From: Pseudomonadota bacterium
GTDB lineage: Bacteria; Pseudomonadota; Alphaproteobacteria; Rhizobiales; Devosiaceae
Reading direction: 5' to 3'
NCBI GenBank assembly: GCA_023437755.1
Contig: JAEZFJ010000100.1
Span: 1 to 5,726 of the forward strand
Length of the DNA: 5,726 bases
The notes under the pieces are model-generated. The model made no database searches and was not told where the DNA came from. It saw nothing but the letters and a program-made list of their open reading frames with translations. Numbering within the stretch: the stretch's first letter is position 1; each line of letters opens with the position of its first letter. Positions 1 through 5,636 of this stretch are shown in pieces. Both the position numbers and the translations under genes were made by a program.

Positions 1-60
1 GATCCTGACACGGCCGCCAACTCTATCTGGCACTCCCTCAAAAAGGAGCGCGTATCATGA
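1..60 (+). CDS. Possible 3' end of an upstream gene (partial, unidentified)
   Basis: Frame 1 is open from the first base to a TGA at 58-60 and gives the tail DPDTAANSIWHSLKKERVS. Of its 19 sense codons, 13 end in G or C, in keeping with the coding bias of the window. The stop overlaps the ATG of the next gene as ATGA, the same junction used further down between the two GFA genes. This suggests the upstream gene belongs to the same operon. The fragment is too short to assign to a family, and a chance open frame of this length is possible. The Shine-Dalgarno sequence AAGGAG (43-48) for the next gene lies inside it. Confidence 0.5.
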   Translation, partial: DPDTAANSIWHSLKKERVS

Positions 61-440
61 TCGACCACACCGGCATCCTCGTCACCGACTGGGCCAAGAC
101 CCGTGCCTTCTACGATGCTGTCTTCGCCGCCCTCGGCGGCAGCTTACTCATGGAAGTGCCCACCGAATACACCGGCGGCGTCCATGTCTGTGGTTACGGT
201 CGCGACCAGCCCGTGTGGTGGCTCACCGAAGGCACCGAGGCAGGCCCCGGCCGCCACACGGCCTTCGCCGCTCGCAACCGCGCCGAAGTGGACGCCGTCT
301 ACGCCGCCGCCATGGCGCACGGCGGCAAGGACAATGGCGGACCGGGCCTGCGCACTGAATACAGCCCCAATTACTACGCAGCCTTCGTTTATGATCCGGA
401 TGGAAACAACATAGAGGCCGTGTGTCATGCCCCCGAGTGA
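57..440 (+). CDS. VOC superfamily (glyoxalase/bleomycin-resistance fold) protein
   Basis: This is a 127-residue single-domain protein of the vicinal oxygen chelate fold, at the usual length for a two-module VOC subunit. Visible hallmarks are the first strand with His4 (IDHTGILVTD), the helix around TRAFYDAVFAALG, His67 in GRHTAFAA, and the closing strand YDPDGNNIEAV with Glu120. His4, His67 and Glu120 fall where VOC enzymes place metal ligands, so a metal-dependent enzyme is plausible. The family covers glyoxalase I, dioxygenases, thiol transferases and binding proteins, and nothing here fixes the substrate. The ATG at 57 is well supported: AAGGAG at 43-48 sits 8 bases upstream, and the ATG overlaps a preceding stop. 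The 3' end overlaps the first GFA gene by 14 bases, so the two are probably co-translated. It is likely cytosolic, with no signal peptide seen. Confidence 0.9.
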   Translation: MIDHTGILVTDWAKTRAFYDAVFAALGGSLLMEVPTEYTGGVHVCGYGRDQPVWWLTEGTEAGPGRHTAFAARNRAEVDAVYAAAMAHGGKDNGGPGLRTEYSPNYYAAFVYDPDGNNIEAVCHAPE

Positions 441-903
441 GGCGCATACCGGTGGCTGCCAGTGTGGCGCGGTGCGATTCCGCGTCACCCGGCTCGGCCG
501 TCCGTCCATCTGTCACTGCCGTATGTGCCAGAAGGCCTTTGGCGGCTTCTTCGGCCCGCTGGTCACCGCCCACAACGCCACGTGGACCCGCGGTGAACCG
601 AAGTGGTTCCAGAGCTCCAACGCCGCTCGTCGCGCCTTCTGCGGCGAGTGCGGCACCCCGCTGGCCTATGAGACCCGGTTCGGCCTCGAACTCGCCATCG
701 GCGCCTTCGACGACCCGACCGTCGCCGCACCCGAGATCCAGGTGAACCTCAACGACAAGCAGCCCTTCTTCGTTGGGCTCACCACCCTGCCGATACGCGA
801 GCAGGAGAGCGACGAGTGGCGTGATTTCCTTGCCGGCATCCACTCCAGCCAGCACCCCGACCACGACACCAAGGATTGGCCACCGCGGGAGCAGCAGTCA
901 TGA
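427..903 (+). CDS. GFA family zinc-binding protein, copy 1
   Basis: This 158-residue protein carries the complete cysteine set of the GFA (Gfa-like, CENP-V/GFA) family: CQC at C11/C13, CHCRMC at C29/C31/C34, and FCGEC at C72/C75. In family structures these cysteines bind structural and catalytic-site zinc. The family is named after an enzyme proposed to speed glutathione-formaldehyde adduct formation, but most members have no proven reaction, so only the family is assigned. The C-terminus ends with QHPDHDTKDWP (142-152), also present in the next protein. The ATG at 427 has an AGAGG sequence at 413-417, 9 bases upstream, and lies inside the end of the VOC gene. The stop overlaps the next ATG as ATGA (900-903). 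It is probably cytosolic. With its neighbour it forms a tandem paralogous pair. Confidence 0.93.
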   Translation: MPPSEAHTGGCQCGAVRFRVTRLGRPSICHCRMCQKAFGGFFGPLVTAHNATWTRGEPKWFQSSNAARRAFCGECGTPLAYETRFGLELAIGAFDDPTVAAPEIQVNLNDKQPFFVGLTTLPIREQESDEWRDFLAGIHSSQHPDHDTKDWPPREQQS

Positions 904-1376
904 CCGAGACCTGGAGCGGCGGCTGCCAGTGCGGTGCCATCCGCTATCGCCTCAGCGAAAAGCCGAGCCACGCCCATATCTGCCATTGCCGCATGTGCCA
1001 GAAGGCTTTTGGTGCCTTCTATGCGCCGCTGGTGGGCGCGTCTCTCGGCGCCTTTGAACTCACCCGCGGCTCGCTTGGTACCTTCCAGTCGTCCGACAAG
1101 ACCGAGCGCGGCTTCTGCCCGCAATGCGGTACGCCCTTGAGCTTCCGCTATCTGGACAGCGAGTGGCTCAGCGTCTCGATCGGTTCCCTCGACAACCCGG
1201 AGGAGTTTCCGCCCCTCGACCAGCATGGCATCGAAAGCCGGCTGACCTGGGTCAACGATCTCGGCCACCTGCCGGATCGCGGCCCCACCGAAGGGGAAGA
1301 CGCCCAGGCCGCCGCCTTCATCCGCGCCACCAACCATCAGCATCCGGACCACGACACCGACCACTGGCCCGCATAG
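900..1376 (+). CDS. GFA family zinc-binding protein, copy 2
   Basis: This second GFA-family protein is 158 residues when started at ATG 900, exactly the length of copy 1. An in-frame TTG at 876 would add eight residues, but ATG 900 is preferred: GGGAG at 887-891 lies 8 bases upstream, the ATG overlaps the stop of copy 1, and the protein starts align. The zinc cysteines are all present: C9/C11 (CQC), C28/C30/C33 (CHCRMC) and C73/C76 (FCPQC). Blocks shared with copy 1 are GGCQCGA, ICHCRMCQKAFG, CGTPL and the tail QHPDHDT. The central and C-terminal parts (roughly 80-140) differ clearly, so the duplication is old or the genes have specialised. The reaction is unknown. The pair could form a heteromer or handle different substrates, but that is inference. 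cimA begins 13 bases after the stop. Confidence 0.93.
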   Translation: MTETWSGGCQCGAIRYRLSEKPSHAHICHCRMCQKAFGAFYAPLVGASLGAFELTRGSLGTFQSSDKTERGFCPQCGTPLSFRYLDSEWLSVSIGSLDNPEEFPPLDQHGIESRLTWVNDLGHLPDRGPTEGEDAQAAAFIRATNHQHPDHDTDHWPA

Positions 1377-1389
1377 TCCCGAGTAGCCC

Positions 1390-3006
1390 ATGTCCCGCGA
1401 ACGCCTCTACATCTTCGATACCACCCTGCGCGACGGCGCCCAGACCGCGGGCATCGAGTTCTCGCTCGAGGACAAGATCGCCATCACCGCGCTGCTCGAA
1501 GACCTTGGGGTCGACTACGTCGAGGGGGGATATCCCGGCGCCAATCCTGTCGACACCGAGTTTTTTCGGGAGACCCGGACCCGTCGCGCCACCTTTACCG
1601 CCTTCGGCATGACCAAGCGGGCAGGGCGCTCCGTCGGCAATGATCCGGGCGTGCAGGCGCTGCTCCAGTCTTCCGCGGCCGCCACCTGCTTCGTCGCCAA
1701 GAGCTGGGATCGTCAGGTCGAACTCGCCCTTGGCATCAGACCCGAGGAGAACCTCGACACCATCCGCGAGACCGTCGCCGCGGCCGTCGCGGCCGGCAAG
1801 GAAGCGATGGTCGACTGCGAGCACTTCTTCGACGGGTTCAAGAGCAATCCTGATTATGCGCTCGCCTGCGTCCGCACGGCCATCGAGGCCGGAGCCCGCT
1901 GGGTGGTGCTCTGCGACACCAATGGCGGCACCATGCCCGCCGAAGTATCGCAGATTGTCGGCAAGGTTCTGGCTGTCGCTCCGGGCTCCCGCCTTGGCAT
2001 CCATGCTCATGACGATACCGGTCAGGCTGTCGCCAACACCCTTGCGGCTGTCGATGCTGGGGTCCGCCAGATTCAGGGAGCGCTCAACGGCCTCGGGGAG
2101 CGCTGCGGCAATGCCAATCTGATCACCATCATCCCCACTCTGGTGCTGAAGCCCTGGTTCGCCGACCGCTTCGAAACCGGTATCGACATGGGTCGTCTTG
2201 AGCGCCTGACTCGCATCTCACGCGCTTTCGACGATCGCCTCAACCGCGCGCCCAGCCGTCAGGCCCCCTATGTCGGAGCCTCCGCCTTCGCCACCAAGGC
2301 CGGCATCCATGCCTCGGCGCTCCTGAAGGATTTTTCGACCTATGAGCACGTTCCGCCCGAGAGCGTCGGCAACGAGCGCAACATCATGGTCAGCCAGCAG
2401 GCCGGCAAGTCCAACCTGCTGACCGCGCTTGCCCGCCACGGCATCCACCTTGCCAAGGACGATCGCCGCCTCGAGCGCCTGCTCGCCACTGTGAAGGAGC
2501 GCGAGTCCCGCGGCTACTCCTATGACGGTGCCGACGCCTCGTTCTGCGTCCTCGCCCATGAGGTGCTCGGCACGCTGCCGACCTGGTTCACCGTCGAAAA
2601 CTACCGCGCCAGCGTCGAGCGGCGCCACAACGCGCTGGGCGAGGAGGTCACGGTTACCGAAGCGGTGGTCAAGATCAGGGTCGATGGCGAGTTGCTGATG
2701 TCGGTTGCCGAGGGCAACGGCCCGGTCAATGCCCTCGACCTCGCCATGCGCAAGGACCTTGGCAAGTACTCCTCCCGCATCGAGGATCTCGTGCTGGTCG
2801 ATTTCAAGGTGCGTATCCTCGACGGTGGCACGGGCGCGGTCACCCGTGTATTGGTCGAAAGCCGCGATGCCAGCGGCGAGCGCTGGTTCACCATCGGCGT
2901 GTCGCCCAACATCATTGATGCGTCATTTGAAGCTCTGTATGAGTCCATTGCATACAAGCTGTTGAAAACTGAAGCGGCACAGCGGACAACAGAACGTGTA
3001 GCCTGA
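1390..3006 (+). CDS. cimA: (R)-citramalate synthase
   Basis: The product condenses pyruvate with acetyl-CoA to give (R)-citramalate, the first step of the threonine-independent route to 2-oxobutanoate and isoleucine. The 538-residue length fits the long, LeuA-related CimA type. The N-terminal HMGL-like TIM barrel (about 5-275) has the signature FDTTLRDGAQ with R14 and D15. It also has the metal motif HAHDD (H205, H207) and NGLGERCGNANL with N241, which match metal-site positions in isopropylmalate synthases. A connecting region contains KAGIHASALLKD and is followed by a LeuA-type C-terminal domain (about 390-520), which in relatives mediates dimerisation and feedback inhibition, by isoleucine in CimA. 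EGGYPGANPVDTEFF near the start favours CimA over LeuA or homocitrate synthase. The Shine-Dalgarno sequence is weak (CCCGAG just upstream), so translation may depend on the preceding genes. The last 90 or so bases are poorer in GC than the rest. Confidence 0.93.
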   Translation: MSRERLYIFDTTLRDGAQTAGIEFSLEDKIAITALLEDLGVDYVEGGYPGANPVDTEFFRETRTRRATFTAFGMTKRAGRSVGNDPGVQALLQSSAAATCFVAKSWDRQVELALGIRPEENLDTIRETVAAAVAAGKEAMVDCEHFFDGFKSNPDYALACVRTAIEAGARWVVLCDTNGGTMPAEVSQIVGKVLAVAPGSRLGIHAHDDTGQAVANTLAAVDAGVRQIQGALNGLGERCGNANLITIIPTLVLKPWFADRFETGIDMGRLERLTRISRAFDDRLNRAPSRQAPYVGASAFATKAGIHASALLKDFSTYEHVPPESVGNERNIMVSQQAGKSNLLTALARHGIHLAKDDRRLERLLATVKERESRGYSYDGADASFCVLAHEVLGTLPTWFTVENYRASVERRHNALGEEVTVTEAVVKIRVDGELLMSVAEGNGPVNALDLAMRKDLGKYSSRIEDLVLVDFKVRILDGGTGAVTRVLVESRDASGERWFTIGVSPNIIDASFEALYESIAYKLLKTEAAQRTTERVA

Positions 3007-3011
3007 TCTTG

Positions 3012-3028
3012 CGGCCGCCTCGCGGCCG
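3012..3028 (+). promoter_or_regulatory. GC-only hairpin between cimA and the LysM gene
   Basis: CGGCCGC (3012-3018) and GCGGCCG (3022-3028) are perfect reverse complements around a three-base loop, a 7-bp all-GC stem six bases after the cimA stop. No T-run follows (ACTATTCG), so it is not a classical intrinsic terminator. It could act as a weak terminator or attenuator, a 3'-end stabiliser for cimA mRNA, or a structure tuning translation of the next gene. If translation began at the TTG at 3009 the hairpin would lie in coding sequence; with the CTG start it is intergenic. Confidence 0.45.
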
Positions 3029-3039
3029 ACTATTCGTCC

Positions 3040-3046
3040 GGGAGGG
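3040..3046 (+). promoter_or_regulatory. Strong Shine-Dalgarno sequence supporting a CTG start
   Basis: GGGAGGG ends four bases before CTG at 3051; counted from the GGAGG core, spacing is about five bases. No comparable purine-rich stretch precedes the in-frame TTG at 3009, and no in-frame ATG or GTG occurs before the membrane segment is complete. This is the main reason for placing the start of the LysM protein at 3051. Confidence 0.55.
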
Positions 3047-3050
3047 ACAA

Positions 3051-5228
3051 CTGGCCGACACCGCTCCGAAACAGCCTCTTGCCCTCACCATCGGGGCAGC
3101 GGCGGCAACCCTTCTCGTTATCATCGGCGTTCTGGTCGGCCCATCCGTCGTCACCTGCTTCAACAGTGATGAAAACCTCGGCGTCTGCCTGCGCGGCAAG
3201 ATGGCCGACGCCGGTCTGTTCCCGCAGCAGGCGACGGCGCTGACCGATCCGGCATCCCTGGAAACACCGGCAGAACCCTCTGCCCCGCCGGAGCCGGATG
3301 CCGTAGCCGACGTGACTGAACCAGCCTCGGACACTGAGACCGCTGTTGGCGAGCCGGCCCTCGATGTGACGCCGGCCCCGACTTCGGATGAGTCAGCTGG
3401 TTCGGACGAAGTGATCGCCGCCACCTTCGGCCTGCTGAGGGCAGAGCCGGATGGCTCCGTGGTTATTGCTGGCAGTGGCACCCCAGGCTCCGAGGTGGAA
3501 GTTTACGCCGACGACACCTTGCTGGGCACCGCGACGGTGGAAAGCAGTGGTGGCTGGGTCCTTGTCCCTGGCGAGCCGGTTCCTGCCGGTGGCGTCGAGA
3601 TCACCCTTGCCGAAGCGGGCAAGGAAGGCAGGGCCGCCGAGGCCTTTGTGGTTGTCATCGACGAGGATCGCAGTGGTGATCCGTTGGTGGTCGCCAGCAC
3701 TCCGGGCGAGGCAAGCGAAATCCTGCAGGGGCTGGAGCCGCCGGAACGCATGGACGTGGCCACTGCGGAACAGGCCACCACCCTGCCGGCTCCCGAAGCG
3801 CCGGCTCCGCAAACTACGGCCTCTCCGGACAGCACGCCTGCTGCGGAGAGTTCGACCGCTCAGGCGCCCGCAGCTTCAACAGCGCCCGACGCACCTGCCC
3901 AGCCAGGCCCCGCCGTGCCGGAGACTGCGGTGGCAGCACCCGAGGCAAGCTCGGACGCGCCAGAGGCCCAGCCTGCAGCTGAACCCGCGGCACCTCCTGT
4001 GCCCGCAGCAGAAGTTGCCGAACCTGCAGTGTCGACAGAACAGCCCACGCCCGACGAGCCTGCGGCGGTTGCCGCTCCGGCTGAAGCCGCGCCTGAGCCC
4101 GGCGAGCCGGTGGCGGGAGATTCCGCAGCACCCGCCGAGCCCTCTGCGCCTGCAGAGCCTTCAGCGTCTGCCGTGCCGTCGAACGACCCCCCGGCCGAGC
4201 CCGACAGCTCGGCTGTGGAGACAACCGAACCGGCCGAACCTGCCCCTGCACCGGCGGTGGAAACACCGGCGACCCCGCCCACCATTGATGCCATTGAGGT
4301 TGAGAGAGGCCGCACCTTCTTCGCGGGCAGCGGACCGGAAGGCGCGACCATGCGTCTCTATGTTGACGACAGCTTCATCGCCGATGCCGTGGTCGAGGGC
4401 GGTCGCTGGCTGGTCGAGGCTGGCGACGTGCTCACCAAGGCCGCCCAGCGTGTGCGCGTCGACATGCTGCAGTCCGGCAGTGCCGACGTGGCGGCTCGTG
4501 CCGAGGTGAACTTCGTGATCGACCTGCCGGAGGAGGGGACCCCCACCGCCATCGCCACCGCAGAGGTCCCGCCAGCATCCGCCAGCGCGTCGGAACCCCT
4601 GGCACCGGCTGTGGCTGCACCTGCGCAGCCGGCAGGAGAGCCCGCCGGGTCCGCCGCAAATTCGGCATCCACCCCGGCTGCTTCTTCGCCCGAACCTGAA
4701 CCTGAACCGGCACAGATCACGCCGCCCACTCCGGCCGAGCCCGTTTCGCAGCCGGCTGAGCCCGGCGCACCGGCGGTCACCGCCGCGCCCGACGCGCCGG
4801 CCGAACCCTCCACGCCTGCCGACCCGGCTGCCGCGTCGGAACCGGCTACGCCTGCTCCGCCGGCTCCCGCGTCGGAACCGGCTACGCCGGCCGATCCGGC
4901 CCCTGCGCCCGAACCGGCAGCACCGGAAGCCGCGCCGGCTGCTGAACCCGCAACGCCAGATCAGCCCGCCAGCGAAACCGAGACGGCTACGGCGGAAGCC
5001 GATGTGCCCACACTGGTGGCGGTTTCCGTCGGTGGTCCTGATGCCGAGCGTTTCGCCGCCGGCAAGGCCATCATCCGCCGCGGCGACAATCTCTGGACCA
5101 TTGCCCGTCGGGTCTATGGTGAGGGGATCAAGTACACGACCATCTACGAGGCCAACACCGGCCAGATCCGCGACCCCGACCGCATCTACCCGGGTCAGGT
5201 CTTCGATCTGCCAGGTGGTGAAAACTGA
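3051..5228 (+). CDS. Membrane-anchored LysM protein with two Ig-like modules and Ala/Pro-rich linkers
   Basis: Read from CTG 3051 the protein has 725 residues; a TTG start at 3009 would give 739. Order from the N-terminus: a short cytosolic tip (ADTAPKQP), one membrane helix (about 10-30), and a short segment with Cys36 and Cys46 that could form a disulfide. Next come an Ala/Pro/Glu-rich stretch, Ig-like module 1 (about 124-203), a disordered Ala/Pro/Glu linker (204-408), and Ig-like module 2 (about 409-490). A second linker with EPATP-type repeats (491-670) leads to one C-terminal LysM domain (about 673-722; RRGDNLWTIARRVYG and IYEANTGQIRDPDRIYPGQVFDLP). LysM domains bind N-acetylglucosamine-containing glycans, so the likely role is a periplasmic tether from inner membrane to peptidoglycan. 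Residues before Cys36 (VVT) do not fit a lipobox, so it is probably not a lipoprotein. No catalytic domain is seen. It follows cimA by 44 bases but is functionally unrelated to it. Confidence 0.88.
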   Translation: MADTAPKQPLALTIGAAAATLLVIIGVLVGPSVVTCFNSDENLGVCLRGKMADAGLFPQQATALTDPASLETPAEPSAPPEPDAVADVTEPASDTETAVGEPALDVTPAPTSDESAGSDEVIAATFGLLRAEPDGSVVIAGSGTPGSEVEVYADDTLLGTATVESSGGWVLVPGEPVPAGGVEITLAEAGKEGRAAEAFVVVIDEDRSGDPLVVASTPGEASEILQGLEPPERMDVATAEQATTLPAPEAPAPQTTASPDSTPAAESSTAQAPAASTAPDAPAQPGPAVPETAVAAPEASSDAPEAQPAAEPAAPPVPAAEVAEPAVSTEQPTPDEPAAVAAPAEAAPEPGEPVAGDSAAPAEPSAPAEPSASAVPSNDPPAEPDSSAVETTEPAEPAPAPAVETPATPPTIDAIEVERGRTFFAGSGPEGATMRLYVDDSFIADAVVEGGRWLVEAGDVLTKAAQRVRVDMLQSGSADVAARAEVNFVIDLPEEGTPTAIATAEVPPASASASEPLAPAVAAPAQPAGEPAGSAANSASTPAASSPEPEPEPAQITPPTPAEPVSQPAEPGAPAVTAAPDAPAEPSTPADPAAASEPATPAPPAPASEPATPADPAPAPEPAAPEAAPAAEPATPDQPASETETATAEADVPTLVAVSVGGPDAERFAAGKAIIRRGDNLWTIARRVYGEGIKYTTIYEANTGQIRDPDRIYPGQVFDLPGGEN
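3420..3659 (+). repeat. Ig-like module 1 of the LysM protein (protein-level repeat)
   Basis: This stretch encodes a predicted beta-rich module containing VVIAGSGTPGSEVEVYADD, GGWVLV and a closing strand ending in FVVVI. It matches the module encoded at 4275-4520: AGSG, then P, G, a Y-x-DD turn, a VE-GG-W(V/L)V strand and a final F-V-(I/V)-I strand. Such sandwich modules usually serve as spacers or ligand-binding units in envelope proteins. The match is at protein level; DNA identity between the copies is low, so the duplication is old. Confidence 0.7.
4275..4520 (+). repeat. Ig-like module 2 of the LysM protein (protein-level repeat)
   Basis: This second copy carries FFAGSGPEGATMRLYVDD, then VVEGGRWLVEAGD and a final strand ending NFVID. 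It shares the AGSG, Y-x-DD and GG-W landmarks with the module at 3420-3659. The two copies are separated by about 205 residues of Ala/Pro/Glu-rich linker. Confidence 0.7.
4831..4888. repeat. 22-base direct repeat, 36-base period, inside the LysM gene linker
   Basis: An identical 22-base sequence starting CCGCGTCGGAACC occurs at 4831-4852 and 4867-4888. The 36-base offset equals 12 codons, so the frame is kept and both copies encode ASEPATP. A third, diverged protein unit (APEPAAP) follows. This looks like recent in-frame duplication in a low-complexity linker and probably allows length variation between strains. Confidence 0.75.
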
Positions 5229-5235
5229 TTTAAAT

Positions 5236-5260
5236 ATGGCCCGCCTTGCTGGCGGGCCAT
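5236..5260 (+). terminator. Stem-loop transcription terminator after the LysM gene
   Basis: ATGGCCCGCC (5236-5245) pairs perfectly with GGCGGGCCAT (5251-5260) around the five-base loop TTGCT, giving a 10-bp GC-rich stem seven bases after the stop codon. The following bases (TGATTCC) are only modestly T-rich, so termination may be partial, but position and stem strength fit a rho-independent terminator. It separates the LysM gene from the arsR-type unit. Confidence 0.78.
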
Positions 5261-5321
5261 TGATTCCGCCGCCGATGCACCCCATCTTCCATCGTAATTC
5301 GCCGATTAAATTGGGCTAGCC
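5261..5321 (+). promoter_or_regulatory. Presumed promoter/operator region of the arsR-type gene
   Basis: These 61 bases lie between the terminator and the ATG of the regulator, so the promoter of that unit should be here. The stretch 5291-5312 is AT-rich for this window and contains TAAATT (5307-5312), a possible -10 element, but no convincing -35 is seen at the right distance. A small inverted repeat, TAAT (5295-5298) and ATTA (5305-5308) six bases apart, could be part of an operator for the regulator itself. Both assignments are weak. Confidence 0.3.
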
Positions 5322-5636
5322 ATGCACGACGACGACATTGCCACCATCATGCGGGCGCTCGGTCATCCAGTCCGTCTCAGCATCCTGCGCATTCTCGCTG
5401 CCCAGGAAGGCCGCGAGTGTTGCTGCGCCGACGTCACCGAGTCCTTGCCGCTGGCCCAGTCCACTGTATCGCAGCACATCAAGGTGCTGCTCGACGCCGG
5501 CCTGATCGAGCGTAAACCGCGCGGCACCCGCAACTGCTACATCGTCCAGCATGCCCGGCTTGCCGAGTTGGGCTCCGCCTTCACCGGGATGATCTCGGGA
5601 TTTGCCCCCGCTGTTCGGGAAGCGGAACTGGCCTGA
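5322..5636 (+). CDS. ArsR-family winged-helix transcriptional regulator
   Basis: This 104-residue protein has the size and layout of an ArsR/SmtB repressor. It opens with MRALGHPVRLSILRIL (about 10-25), followed by a helix-turn-helix with recognition helix AQSTVSQHIKVLLDAGLI (45-62) and the wing ERKPRGTRNCYIV (63-75). Just before the helix-turn-helix is ECCCADV with Cys33-Cys34-Cys35; Cys72 lies in the wing. Classical ArsR sensors bind As(III)/Sb(III) through a CxC motif in this region, so a thiol-based metal or redox sensor is possible. The motif is not the canonical ELCVCDL, however, and some relatives sense other signals. ATG 5322 is chosen because the start fits the family; the Shine-Dalgarno sequence is weak (GGG in TTGGGC). 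Family members usually repress their own operon. The stop shares one base with the next ATG (TGATG), so regulator and downstream protein are probably co-translated. Confidence 0.92.
   Translation: MHDDDIATIMRALGHPVRLSILRILAAQEGRECCCADVTESLPLAQSTVSQHIKVLLDAGLIERKPRGTRNCYIVQHARLAELGSAFTGMISGFAPAVREAELA

Noticed and set aside
876..899. Extended N-terminus of GFA copy 2 from a TTG at 876
   Set aside because: The ATG at 900 has a better-placed GGGAG, overlaps the previous stop as ATGA, and gives the same protein length as its paralogue.
1318..2010. A 230-codon minus-strand frame opposite GFA copy 2 and cimA
   Set aside because: It is a complement shadow of conserved cimA sequence, with no recognisable motif and no plausible start signal.
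3120..3165. Lipoprotein signal before Cys36 of the LysM protein
   Set aside because: The residues before the cysteine are VVT, and threonine at -1 does not fit a lipobox; a plain membrane anchor fits better.
3800..4270. Possible CRISPR or tandem-repeat array in the repetitive stretch
   Set aside because: The repetition is codon-level Ala/Pro/Glu bias with no constant spacer-repeat pattern, and the frame is open throughout.
3451..4509. A 352-codon + strand frame overlapping the LysM gene
   Set aside because: It is an Arg/Pro/Leu-rich out-of-frame reading of the Ala/Pro linker with no domain and no ribosome binding site.
4161..5285. A 374-codon open frame on the minus strand opposite the LysM gene
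   Set aside because: Its product is arginine/glycine-rich with no recognisable domain, as expected from the complement of GC-rich Ala/Pro/Glu codons. It also spans the terminator. The + strand frame encodes a clear LysM domain over the same bases.
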